A stretch of DNA of 64,000 nucleotides from Seiridium cupressi (Eukaryota > Ascomycota > Sordariomycetes > Amphisphaeriales > Sporocadaceae), in contig JARVKI010000009.1 in the NCBI GenBank assembly GCA_036674765.1, positions 248,001 through 312,000 on the forward strand, written 5' to 3'. Numbering within the stretch: position 1 is the first letter of the stretch; each line of letters opens with the position of its first letter. The notes beneath the pieces were generated by a model. It had not been told where the DNA came from, did not search any database, and saw only the letters and a program-made list of their open reading frames with translations. Shown piece after piece: positions 12,432-23,667 of the stretch. The position numbers and the translations under genes were made by a program.

Positions 12432-14600
12432 AGTCCCATACTTAAATTGCCAGCTACCCACCTGGCAAATAGATAAATGAAGCGACGCGATAATCTGCAC
12501 AGGTAGCTTTCTGATGATAAGGGAACCAGACTCGCGATGCAACGAGGATGGAACAATGGCGCGGGGGCTGACCCCAGATAAATGTCAATAACAGCTGGAA
12601 GGCGGGCCTTGAATGCCGAGAAGCGCTGAATCGCGAACCATAATATCGTGTCCATATTCAGCCCGTGATGCTCAGCAGCGAAGGAGTAAAGGCATAACAA
12701 CAACGTCGGAGTTTTATATCATGATAATTGAATTATCTAGGGAGCGATGTCGATCTTGATTAGTATTCAATGATGATGGTTTATACAGGATTTCCCGTCT
12801 TCAAATATTAACGAATATGACGACGACTGTCGGCCGAATGGCTACTGGTTCGGAGGGTGGAGCTGCGGAGTCGATCCAGCAACGTTTCTATTGCTCCAAC
12901 TTCCCACTCTCAATGCTACTCACATACAAAATCATGATTATCAAGGCTCGGTCATCCTTTGGCCCTCCCAGCACCTCGTTATCAATCCCCGACTAAAGCC
13001 ATCCGCTCCAGTATTACTTAGGAGCCTTTACAGAAACGACATCGCATCGGATCGTAGCACAATCAGCGTTGTCTGCTTGGCAAGCACTGCGTACTTTACG
13101 TTTATAGAACGTATAGCAGTAACTTGAACGTCACGTTCCTGAGGCATAGCATTACTATCCCAGCTCCCCCTCTTTCTCGGTGGCTTAGGTGGACCTAACA
13201 CATACCTTACGTATCATAGGCCCGATTTATTTGACGCCAGAACCGGGATCTCCCTGTTCCGCAATGATCTCATTCGTTAGTCATCGGTACAGTGGAAGAG
13301 AAATCTCTCGGCCCGGGGCCACCCGTCACACGACCTTCCCGAAAGGAAGAGCCGTGACTTTGACTTTTGAACGTATATGAACGATCAGAGGGAAAGAAGA
13401 CCAGCAATTTTTGTATTGCACTAGTCTCCTCTGCAGCTGCTTCATTGGGTACCTTTCAGCGCGTGGTAGCAGCTGTCACGGTCTAGCATTCGCAGCCGGC
13501 GGCTTTAGCGAAAGACTCCAGAACACACCGGCTCCTCCGAAACGGACGCCGAGAACAGTGCCATGGTTGATGGAACGATTCACAGGAAAGCCAGTTGAAG
13601 CTGAACGACTGTCATCGTAAGACCCATAAGCCTTTTGACATTGAAATCTCGGGATCCAGGCTCAGACTCAATCCGCAGCTCAACTAGCATTTCGTCAGCT
13701 TCTTCGTCAGTCATCCGCCAGCGGGTGTCATCGCGCTTGCCTTCGATCCATCTGATTGGAAAATGCACAACGATGTCGAGTGGTACGTGATTGACGCATG
13801 AGAAGGCCGAGGCGCTACACTCGATTCCATAGTATACTCTACCGTGTAGAGTGGGAAGGAATCCCAGAGGATGAATGCGGAGATGACACGCGCTGTGAAA
13901 TATCTCCCTGGTTTGACGACATCTCCAGGAAATTCACGTTCGTGGGATGATGTATGGATAAGGTTGTGGCTTCAGAAGTAACTGGCTGCCAAGTTTCGAT
14001 GCCACTTCATCTACCACCGGGGCCATCGCAAAGCGCCATTGGGATTGCAGTACGCCGGCCCACGGAGCGAATGATCCCTGTTGGCCCAGATGGCATAAAC
14101 TGGAATTTGGCCGACGGCGGGACAGCAATAGACAGGAACTCTGGTCTGGTCGCGGCCAATTTGAGCTTGACCGAAGTTGGACGCATCAGACTTGAGGACT
14201 AGGTGATGGCTGTCAAGACCAAGACCAAGCACGGATCCAGCGTTTGCGGCTAGCATACAGTTATTACAATGGTTCATGGGTGGTCTAGGGCCTGGGGCCC
14301 CACTGATTGGGCTGAGACGACTCCGGGGTAGCAGTACCGACACTGTTTTGAGCGTTCAATGTGGGCGCGCACGACACACGTCCTTGGACCTTGGCATTTG
14401 GTGCTTTACCCTTTCAGTGGGGGACCCCTTACCGTCGTTTTATTACCCCAGGTACATCCCAAAAGAGAAAGGTTTGGCTCGAGTTGTTGAGGTGGATATG
14501 AGGCGCAATCCGCAAGCGGCGGACGAGTTCGTGGTTGCGCATGCACGCATGCTCAGCATTCAGAAAGCTGATATGTACCGGGCGACGTGAAAGTCCTGTC
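11343..14600. other. Gene-poor tract, first part
   Basis: No gene is recognisable. Short ORFs occur on both strands. The most coding-like is on the minus strand at 13580-13768, with a charged segment (RWIEGKRDDTRWRMTDEEAD); the frames just upstream on that strand (to about 13,960) are also open in pieces, which would fit a broken gene. I do not recognise the family, so no gene is called. Confidence 0.4.
12401..12429 (+). repeat. A29 homopolymer run
   Basis: There are 29 consecutive A residues, preceded by a TA-rich stretch (TTACTTATAT) and followed by GGAGTCCC. Such a run could be the tail of an old non-LTR or processed insertion on the + strand, or simple slippage. No reverse transcriptase remnant or clear target-site duplication is visible nearby. 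Confidence 0.9.
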
Positions 14601-14617
14601 GGCAAGTGGATCTGAAT

Positions 14618-14770
14618 CTTTTCTATAAAGAGCCGGACAAACAATCGCGTGTTGTTCTTCCACCGATTTCTCCTTACCTCCCACTCACTCTTCTTCCTAC
14701 TCTCAAGACACTCATACCGTCAACGTCGAAGATACACACAAATATATTATACCTTGTCCCACCTATACCG
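14618..14770 (+). promoter_or_regulatory. Possible core promoter: TATA-like box followed by pyrimidine-rich tract
   Basis: TCTATAAAG at about 14618 is followed by a C/T-rich stretch (about 14660-14720), the usual layout of a fungal core promoter and transcription start area. An ATG with a good context lies at 14803. No confirmed gene follows, so this may be the surviving front of a lost or very small gene. Confidence 0.3.
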
Positions 14771-14802
14771 CGTTCCATTTCGACCTGTCGGACCAGAGCA
14801 TA

Positions 14803-15109
14803 ATGGGCAATCAAGGATCCAGGTACGATTAGATCACAGCCGAGTGCAATGGCTGTCTATACCGAGTCCGAACTTTTGCCTAATAGTTCTAGGCCTATCG
14901 TTGTTTCCCCTTCCCCTCCGCCCTCGCCAGGGCCACAAGATCACCGTCTATCGCCATATTGCATATCTACTGAGAACGATCAAAACGATGCTCTCGAAAG
15001 CCGATCCACACTGTTGAGTAACCAGCCACAACTCATCCGAAGACGACAAGTGGTATTCGGCGAGATGAGGCAAGGAATTACGCGTTGGGTATGCGTTTCA
15101 ACGGGTTGA
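14803..15109 (+). CDS. Hypothetical small gene or gene remnant (MGNQGS start)
   Basis: ATG at 14803 opens MGNQGS, which fits the N-myristoylation consensus MGxxx(S/T). A possible intron 14823..14886 (GT...AG) would join this in frame to an ORF rich in Ser, Pro and Gln that runs to about 15085, where a GTATGC donor follows TGG; without splicing the frame stops at 15109. It sits behind the promoter-like stretch at 14618-14770. I recognise no family. It could be the first exons of a short gene, a remnant, or chance; the branch site of the proposed intron is weak. Confidence 0.2.
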
Positions 15110-18100
15110 CTAAACTGGGGGCAAGGGCTGGCAAGTCCGCGGAGCATCTCGAGATCGCGTCCCTATAGATAGATTAGTGGGAAAAGAAACAGTATTATGA
15201 GTGCAAAGTGTTCTGGTGACAATATTCGTGCTACGTCTTCAAGCAGAAACCGCTCGCGTAATGCGTATATCTCATTGGAAGGCTGGTCCTGCTGAGGTGC
15301 AATACCTAGAGCATTGCCACAACATACCTCGACAGAAAATTTTGGTAACTAGCATAAAATAATCCGACACGCTTTGGCGCCCGGCAGGCTCACGTCGCAC
15401 AAATTCACAATTTAAAAAAGAAAAACTAAACTGATTAGTTTGAAAACCTCGAATCGATGCTGCGGAGTTTGTACACTCCCAGTTCCAATCACGAACGGCA
15501 AAATTCCAAGCTATTTCGATCGCCAGCGGACTCTACGTATTCCGCACTCCTCTCTTGAGCCTACATGCACATATCCAGAAAGACATGAATGCCTTCTTTC
15601 CGAGTCTTCGAAGCTAAAATATGCCTGTCAATGGGCACCCCTGCTGAATTCCTGGGCTCTGGGCCGGCTTGTCATACATTGCCAGCACATCCAGTCCAGG
15701 CCAACGTCCAGCGTGCATTGTATTGATGCGCGGGCATGGTCTGCCGCAAGAGACTTGCTTGACACCCGCACATGCTCGACAACCGTTATCCGTCATTGCC
15801 AGCCACGTCACAGATATGGGTGGATATTCCCTATTCTAAAACGGATCTCCTCGTGCTCAATACTATTGGGAGGTGTTAACGGCAGTGTACATTCTCCGGC
15901 AGCCTGGTGTTTGGTGGGTCTTTACTTGTCTCTGAAGCTGAACTACCTGGTAACGAAGATCCATCCTGACCCCAGCTAGACTGACTTTAGAGTATGAAAA
16001 GTGGAGTTTCTTTTTGATCCTAGAAGATGATCATCCATGCTTGATTCCTACGTCAGGTCCGCTCCTACGTCTTCCACACTGTGAAGGGACTTTTGGCTTC
16101 TTGTCTAACACGGTACCTTCGTATGGGACTATCAGGATAAGGACTCACAATGCCACGGAGATCTTCTAGACTATACAGACGAACGAAGCTTCCCCCACGT
16201 AACTCGCGGCTCAATCAGATGACAGTAGGAATAATTTTAGCCAATGAAAAACCTTTTCACAGAATTGAGAGGGCAACTCTCCCTGCAAGATTAGCATTGC
16301 TGAGGCACAGCTCATAATACGACTCGAGCTTTAATCTTAAGGACTGTCGAGCTGCCTCAGCCTTGTGGCCCATGGTAATCTTATTCAACGTTATGACATG
16401 ACTACTGACTGGGATAGTCCTCTCGAAAAACCGTGAACCTGTTTAATCTAGAAGGTGCATCCCTTCAGACTTAATTTTCGGCATCAATCGGTCGCTTGAG
16501 AAGCTCCCGAGGCTGCCTGCCTTTGTAAGTCGTCCTCAACCCGTAGATACGATCCTAGTGAGCATCGTCTCCAGAAGTGCTAGCGCTCTTGGGCTGCAGG
16601 CTGTGCATCACCCGCCAGACCAGGACCAAACAATCAGAAAGGATACGCTAACGGGCTCGGCATAGTACAACATGGTGAGTGAACGTGAGACGCGAATGGA
16701 CCCGTGCCTATTATGAAATAAGTCGGCAGGCTTATTTCCCCTGCTTCCCCATAGGTTCTTGCCACATTCCGCTCTCTGAAAAGGCATCATCGAGCTGCAT
16801 CGACGTGATTTAGACTTGATCAGCACATCGATAACTGTTCGAATCAGGTTTAAATCCACAATCGAGATCACCACAAGTAGTGTCAACTTCATTAACGGAG
16901 AGACTATGAGGGCACCTTCACTTTGAAGATGTCTATTGTCCTCGGTCCATCTTATCTGCAGAGTGTCACAGTCAGGCACGGGAGCCGGATGCAGCTACTA
17001 GTTGTTGCGGTCCTCAAGATCCCAGCCAGAACATGGGCATTGGAATGATATGCTACAGAGAACCTTACGTCAGGCCATAAAGGTGGCGAAGGGCGTACCT
17101 GACAAGGGCAAAGAGCCGATATGCGTTGTTGTGTTCGAGGTACAGGCGTTTCAGCTTTTTTATTATCATGGCTCGATATTGGAGGTACTTACATGTCTGG
17201 AAAAAGTGAGGATGGTCCAGCCAGAAGCAGTATAGCATGGTGGGACAACTGGTACTGGAGCGTCGCCAACACGCCCTTGTGTGCAGTGATAGTTGGCTCA
17301 TGACTGCTTAAATCTTTTGGGGGTGCGGCTTGGAACGCAGAGCGGGACGCGAACCATGATTATGGGGGTCCATTGTGCCTTCCCCGGAAAGGCCGGTGCA
17401 TATTACGCTGTAGTAGCAAGTACCTTTGTCCTGCATCGGTACATCAAAATTTACACTGTTCCTCAGCCCTCCTCAGATACGCGTACGGCCCCCTGGCTTC
17501 GGACGCCCTCTAGTGGCGAAGCCAGCATGCCAGCACATCCCCGTGAACTACATGATAACCTCGGCGAATAGCTCACATCATACCAAAATCCATGCGTTGG
17601 GCATCCCCCAACCACCCGGGGTTGGCCTTACGGAAGTAGCAGAAAGGTTTGTCATCCAATGATGCCAAGTAACGACCACCTGGCTTTCAACCCTGCCAAT
17701 GCAACTAAGTTTGATTATTTACGCTCGACTGTATAGTATGTCGTTTGTGTTGACTCACATGACTGGCTCGGTGTGCCTTACCGATATGACACGTACCTCT
17801 GGGGGACTTCTTTTCTACCGGACAGACTTGTAACAGACTCCACAAGGTACTTCTTGTGGCGTTTTAGCCCCGGACGATGACAGTGATCTCCCGCAAGCCT
17901 TGAAAGCCTAGCATAAGAACGCGTCCCGCGTTGCAAAACGTCTACGGAAGTGATTTCAGTTCCTGCGTTGCTACATTACTCTTGAGGTGAAATGCTTACA
18001 CTTCATATCAACAGCAATATAGCAACGTAGGCTTCTTCGGTTGAGGCTGGATTGAAATCGACATGCCATCCCGTTACTCGTGGAGGTGTAAGCCTCACCT

Positions 18101-20438
18101 TACTTTGCTGCGGCCCGCGGTGTGTAAATAAAGGCTAGCCAGTTAAAGCACATCATTCCAACGTTATCTCGATGTGACCCCACTAGACCTTATGTTTTTT
18201 ATGCATTTGAGTTATGTCAGCTTTGGTCATCCAATGATGTAGGGTGCCCCTTTACATTTGAGTTCCACATTGGATTGTACTCCGTATCAGTAGACAGTTA
18301 ATCTCAAGAACGGGGCTAATAAGCTTTACGTTTTGGTCTTGCCGGTATCGTATGCGAATCGTTCTCCTAAGAGGGGAGCTACTGCAGTACTAGGTGCTCT
18401 CGATGAGTGGTCAAGCAGTCCCCCATTGCACTGAACAGTTATTATGACTGGCAACATGTATACCGACAACCCATCATCGTCATTCACACACGACGAACGA
18501 GACCCTGCAGATGTTGACCTCATCTGCAATCACCGTGAAGGGAATGGACATCATGTCATATCAATGGACGATAAATACACACTAGACTGACTCTGCCCAC
18601 GAGTGGGTACCATAAGATGACGAAACGAGAAGTATATCACCATTCGCCATCCGAGAGCGCCAGGGGCCTTACAGTTGATCACAGACCTGGCACAGTGACG
18701 TTTCAAGTAATGACTATAGCAAAAACGTTATAGATACGTCAGGAAGATCAGCAGCCATTGAGATCATGGCGTCAAGAAGGGGACCAAAATGACACTTCGA
18801 GGTATTCCAAGAATCTGAACGAAGATCCATGAACGGGGCATAGCGTGAGTTCAGGACCCCCTGGACTAACCGGCCCAGTAAATTGCAGAACGAAACTTTG
18901 TCGCATGAGGCTCTCCTCCCCAGCAGCCATTGGTTGGAGCTGTTCAGCCTTGCAGACGCATGCCTTGGCACTACAGCTCGATATGGTAAGCAATCGAACG
19001 TATGCGAGTACATTTTATATTCATATCTTGAGAAGCAGAACCACCTAGTGTCAGAAAGTCTCACACTTTTATTTAATATAATCAAGAGCTCGAAGTCTAC
19101 ACAAGAGGCTACGAACGCCGGGAGATTTACTCAATTGACGTTTCTCTTCACTCCCGTCACCTTTATTACGTGCCTCTTTAGTACAACAATGATCTTAATA
19201 CTTGCAGCTTGTGCACAAGTTGACTTGGCATATAAATTTCACGGCAGCTTCACGTTCTAAATCTGGCTAGCAAGCTCTTTCCGTCGCCTCTGTCTATCGC
19301 ATGCGACACTTTATCATCAATCGTTGCCTAACAATACTTACAGTCAGCTTTTTGGGGTCTGGGTATATCAGGCTCCGTGAAGATTCTAGTGGATATGTTC
19401 TCGTCTGAAATTTTGATGACACTGATAATATGAGAGCCATATAAATAGAATCTTCCCATGATTATATGGCTCTGAACAAGGCCCACCTCCCCGGAGTGAT
19501 ACCCAATCTCCGTAAGTACCCTAGCTTCTTCTATGATGACCGATATTGGATTTGATTGCACCCCCGGTTCTCAAGCCAACATCTAGATAAGGATAAGTTG
19601 GAAGTCTGGGGAATCATACACATAAAGAGGCCCCTCGGGGTCAGCATCGTCGGGTGTGTCCGCAAGCACGTTCTTGTAGTATACGTAGCTTACCAATCTG
19701 TCTACTACCATTTCTGAATAAATTCGGGGTGAATAGTCATGTGATGATCTTCGACCACCTGCATGTAGTCTGAGGGATCAGCAAAAGGCCAGGTGATATA
19801 GTCGGTATCGCCCGGCCCCTGCTCATTGATGTATCCAGTCCCTTTGCTGGTATGTAACCTAGCCTCTTCAGGGCTTCATTTGTGATATATCCTGACCATC
19901 AATTTCGTATGTGAGTAAGCAACCCAGCCCAATTTCCCATACAACAATACCGATCATGTAGACGTATTTCGATTTCCCCCTTTTTCTTGGTGGCTAGTCT
20001 TCGTGTATTGACAAATGGTATATCTAGTAGACTAGCAGCATCTGACCACTGAACTGCGTTTTTACTGGGAGCTGCACCACATGTTACACCAACGGAAAGT
20101 TTTCAAACCAACAATCCCACTAGCAAGGTTTTGATCGGCGGAGCACCTTGATACCTACCTGCTACCAATTTGTTTGTAGCACGATAGCTCAGCCGGAGCA
20201 TATGGCTACCAGCACCTTGTAATACATCATTTTCAACTTCTAGCCCTCATCTGAGTCATTTCGAATGCGAGTCCCTCCGATTGAATTTCTATTTCTTGCT
20301 GACCTCCCGCAATCTTTGACCTTTCCTCCTGGCGGTATTGTTCTCGTCTTCCTCTTCTTTTTCCTTTCTTCGTCTTTCTTCGTTTCTTCCTTCTCTCCTC
20401 CCCCTTCTTCTTTTAGCTCTGATAGTTCTTTCTGTGCC
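15110..20438. other. Gene-poor tract, second part
   Basis: More than 5 kb without a supportable gene. The longest ORF (15440-15979 +, 179 codons, no ATG at its start) has no recognisable motif and its length is near what chance allows in 64 kb of six-frame sequence. No rRNA, tRNA or complete transposon open reading frame is visible. Confidence 0.45.
20310..20438 (+). promoter_or_regulatory. Pyrimidine-rich tract before the GMC pseudogene
   Basis: An almost unbroken C/T-rich stretch about 100 bases long lies just upstream of the pseudogene's ATG at 20439. Such tracts mark the transcription start region of highly expressed fungal genes. It appears to be the preserved promoter of the dead gene. 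Confidence 0.4.
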
Positions 20439-21762
20439 ATGGGCCTATACACAAAGCTGCCTGAGCGCACCAAGGAGGTAGATGTCATTATCACCGGGGG
20501 TGAGACCATCAGTTATAATGTTTATATTGTCCTAAAATTAAATTCTCTAGGTGGAATGACCGACTGTATCTTCGCTGGGAGGCTTACTACAGCGTCTGGC
20601 CTCGGTGTCGGTCGTCGAGAGTGGACCCAACCACCGCAATGATCCGACTTTTACTTACTCACTTATTGAGTACCTTCTAGGGTTCTTACGCGATTTTTAT
20701 AGTCTGCTATACGGGCGGTCGATTCCCAATTGAGCGTTCTTGCTCTTAGAACATAAACTTCGGCTCCCGATGATTTGCCCAGCATATTCGAAGAGCAATA
20801 GCTAACCTCAGGTGTTGTAGTGTTCATCACTCATTATAGTCCTATCAATAAGATGACCACTTTTCACATTGGTAAAAAAGAGACGCAACGGGGTGGCAGG
20901 TCCTTATTTGAGCCCGTTGCTGATGTCTTGGGCGGTGGCTCGTCTATCAATATGATAGTGTATAGTTGAGCTAAGCGCGCAGACTTCGATGATTAAAACA
21001 TCCTAGGATGGGAAACGAATGAGATGATACCATACTTGAACAAGGGTATCCAATTCCAAGTTCGAATCAGCTTCTATGGTGTCGTGGCCCACCGCTCACA
21101 GATGCCGTCAATAGCTTGACACTTACTTGGGGCCCGGAGACAAGAGATACCACGGAGGCGATGGCCTGTTGCACGTGACCGGTGGTACGTTCAATGTCCC
21201 AGGGTGTGAGAATGATTTTATCGCGGCAGCCCAAAAGGTAGACTATGGAGAGGTCGGGGACTTTGTACGACCTCGATACCGGCAATGGTGTCCAACGAGC
21301 GTTGCGCTTCATCGACAAGAACGAGAAACGCCAAGATACGGCCCACACGTACTTGCACCTCGATCTGGAGATGCAGAATTGTATGTACAAGAAGCAGCGC
21401 GAGATCGTGCGCCACACGTCTCTGTCCCGCGACGAGCTGCCCGTGGGCCACCTGCCGTTCGCGCCAGAGTCCAAGGCGGCGCTCTCGGGTGCAACAAGCC
21501 CGAAGGGCTCGACGACGCCGTGCTGGAGGCCTGGCTACTCACGAACACTAGCCTGAGCTGGCACCCTTTGGGGCTGTGTAGAATGACACTCTATGACAAG
21601 ATGGGCGTTGTCGATGCCAGCTTGGGCGTATATGTCACCAAGCACCTCAAAGTCGTCGACTTGAGTATCGTGCCGGCATCGTGTCCAGAAACCCTGAATA
21701 TAGTGTGTGCCATTAGGGATAAGGCTGCCGATTTGATTTTACAAGAGTTAGGTCTGATATGA
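20439..21762 (+). pseudogene. Decayed alcohol-oxidase-like GMC oxidoreductase
   Basis: The remains follow the order of fungal alcohol (methanol-type) oxidases, FAD enzymes of the GMC family. The start reads MGLYTKLPERTKEVDVIITGG; a normal-looking intron at about 20499-20551 then joins it to GMTDCIFAGRL, the nucleotide-binding region. A frameshift near 20,605 moves the reading to VVESGPNHRNDPTFTYSL. Further on are the family signature VLGGGSSIN (about 20,930), followed by in-frame stops, then GPGDKRYHGGDGLLHV, and after another shift LDTGNGVQRALRFIDKN. The last part reads EAWLLTNTSLSWHPLGLCRM and MGVVDASLGVY, and ends ILQELGLI with a stop at 21760-21762. The whole is about 1.3 kb against roughly 2 kb for an intact gene, so a block in the middle is missing. 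At least two stops replace Arg and Trp codons by C-to-T or G-to-A changes, as repeat-induced point mutation (RIP) would leave; that cause is inferred. Confidence 0.85.
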
Positions 21763-21898
21763 ACTTCACGGTTGGCAAAGAAATATCTCAATGGAGTAAG
21801 CCTTCAAACCCGCAGTTCGTGAATTAAATATGACTGTAGCAATAGGTATTTATTATTAATTATTTTTACGATATAACTCTTGTTGTGGTATAGTGTAT

Positions 21899-23667
21899 TC
21901 ATGAGCTTAAAGCCAGGATTCTCTCGGCGCCTTTCTCCGCGGCTACCATGACGCCAAATTGCGGATTCACCGTTAATGGTGAGAGTATTGATGCGTCAAT
22001 GACATGGATGTTCTCTGTGCCAATGACCTTGGTATCCGCGTCTACGCATGACCCCAATCGACAGGAACTTGACCAATGCTGGACAGACCCGACGGCATAG
22101 GCCGAAGGCGTCGTGATGTACGTGCGAATCTCCTCGACCGAGGAGTTCTGTGGTAGGTTCATCGGTGTCAGGCCCTCCGCTGCGGGCGAGTCCGGCGTTG
22201 AAGCCGGTAAGGCTTGAAAGATGGAGTGGATGAAGGTTGCGATGGCCTCGGCATCCTGCGGATTCGAGTAGTAGACGCTGCTGTCAGGTCCTGGGATGAA
22301 CTTTCCGTCGTCTGACAGTATCACGCGGCCCGATGACAACATCCCAGATGTACCATAGATGTTGAGGGTAATCGTGTGGTTGTCATTGAATCCGCTATAC
22401 CCTGAAGAGTCGATAGTGCCTTGGACGCCGGCTTGGGTGTCGTTTTCGTAATGAACATAGCCCCAGAATGCTGATGTCTGGGACGCGAACGAATAAGGGC
22501 CGCTACGAGAAGAGAGATAGAGATCGCGGTCTTCGGGAAGCGGGTCCTCGTAGCTGTGAGCATGAGACTCGATTGTAGGTCCGGACAGTTCAATGAATGT
22601 GTTTGGATTATCGAAAAGGCCCTCGCCGACTGCCGGGCTGACAATCCAGCTAGAAGAGTTGTAAGGGGTATAAGAGCCATTGTCGAGTTTCTCGAGCGCG
22701 TCAGTCGGTCCGATTCCCGAATACATCAGGAGCCCTGGGGAAACCAGTGCACCCGCGCTGATGACTACTCGACCAGAGGACGAAAGGGGTATCTCGATGA
22801 GCGAACTGTTGAACTCGGCAACAACGCTTGAAGCCAACCCATCGATCTGATTGACATATTTGACACGCACACCAGTCTGAAGATGGAAGTTCTGTCGAGT
22901 CAGGGCTGTCTGGAGATAGGTTGTGGCTGGTCCACCCCGTTGACCATTTTTATAGTCGTAACTTGTGCGACCAAAGACGCGATCTTTGTTGTCTGGCTCT
23001 TCGTTGAATGAAACATTCGTAAAGCCAGCAGATCCCACGAGCCAACTTTCGGCAGCTTCGTAGCCTGTTTGCCAATAAAACTTTCCGTCCTGTGAATATG
23101 TCGTCACTGAGGGTTGTCTCTGGAGAAGCCTCTCGGTCGCGTTCTTAACGTCAGCGCTCTTCCATCCGTCCGGATGATACAGGTCCCAGTCTGAGGCGGG
23201 GGGCTGGAAGTATAAGCCTGCGTTGATCGCACTGTTGCCGCCAATTGTGCAGGCCTGGAAGCCGTTGACCACATCTGACGGGCACAGCAATTCTGAGCCT
23301 CCAGCGAAGATGCTCTTGTCTAGCAGCTTGATGTCAGTAGAAGCGCCATACTGCGATGTACGGAGGCCGACTTACAAAGTCCTGGGACGTCCACCCTGCT
23401 CAGATCTGTGCCATTCAACCAGCCAGGCTTTTCCGTCCCCCCTGTAACTCCATATGACGAGCCGCCAATCTCAAGCAGTAGAGTCTTCTTGCCGGCTTCA
23501 CTTAGCCTGTCGGCCACAATGATACCGGCGGTTCCAGCTCCGACGACTATTGCATCCCATTCCTGAGTTCTCCAGTCACCCGAGCACGACTGCCGAGCGT
23601 GTAGTGGAGAGGCAGAGGATATGCCGCCAAGGGCAGCAACGGCCGTGGCCACATAGGACGTCTTCAT
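21899..23667 (-). CDS. Secreted GMC oxidoreductase (cellobiose-dehydrogenase flavodomain-like)
   Basis: Two exons: 23667..23376 and 23319..21899. The 56-bp intron joins VDVPGL to YKSIFAGGSELLCPSD. The product is 570 residues, a normal GMC length. Residues 1 to about 20 form a signal peptide (MKTSYVATAVAALGGISSAS). The FAD-binding GAGTAG lies at about 43-48, the first GMC signature region includes CTIGGNSAINAGLYF, and the catalytic pair is His512 (QHWSSSC) and Asn549 (TVNPQFG). His with Asn rather than two His, plus the C-terminal layout, resembles the flavin domain of cellobiose dehydrogenases; there is no heme domain and no cellulose-binding module. It probably oxidises a sugar or alcohol outside the cell and passes electrons to oxygen or a quinone; the substrate cannot be read from sequence. 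It ends 136 bp from, and tail to tail with, the decayed GMC gene. Confidence 0.9.

Noticed and set aside
15440..15979. 179-codon + strand ORF in the gene-poor tract
   Set aside because: It lacks an ATG at its start, shows no motif, and a frame of this length is expected about once by chance in a window of this size.
20175..20245. Perfect tRNA A-box match (TAGCTCAGCCGG) near 20,185
   Set aside because: No B box or T-arm follows at the right distance and the arms do not fold, so it is not a tRNA gene.
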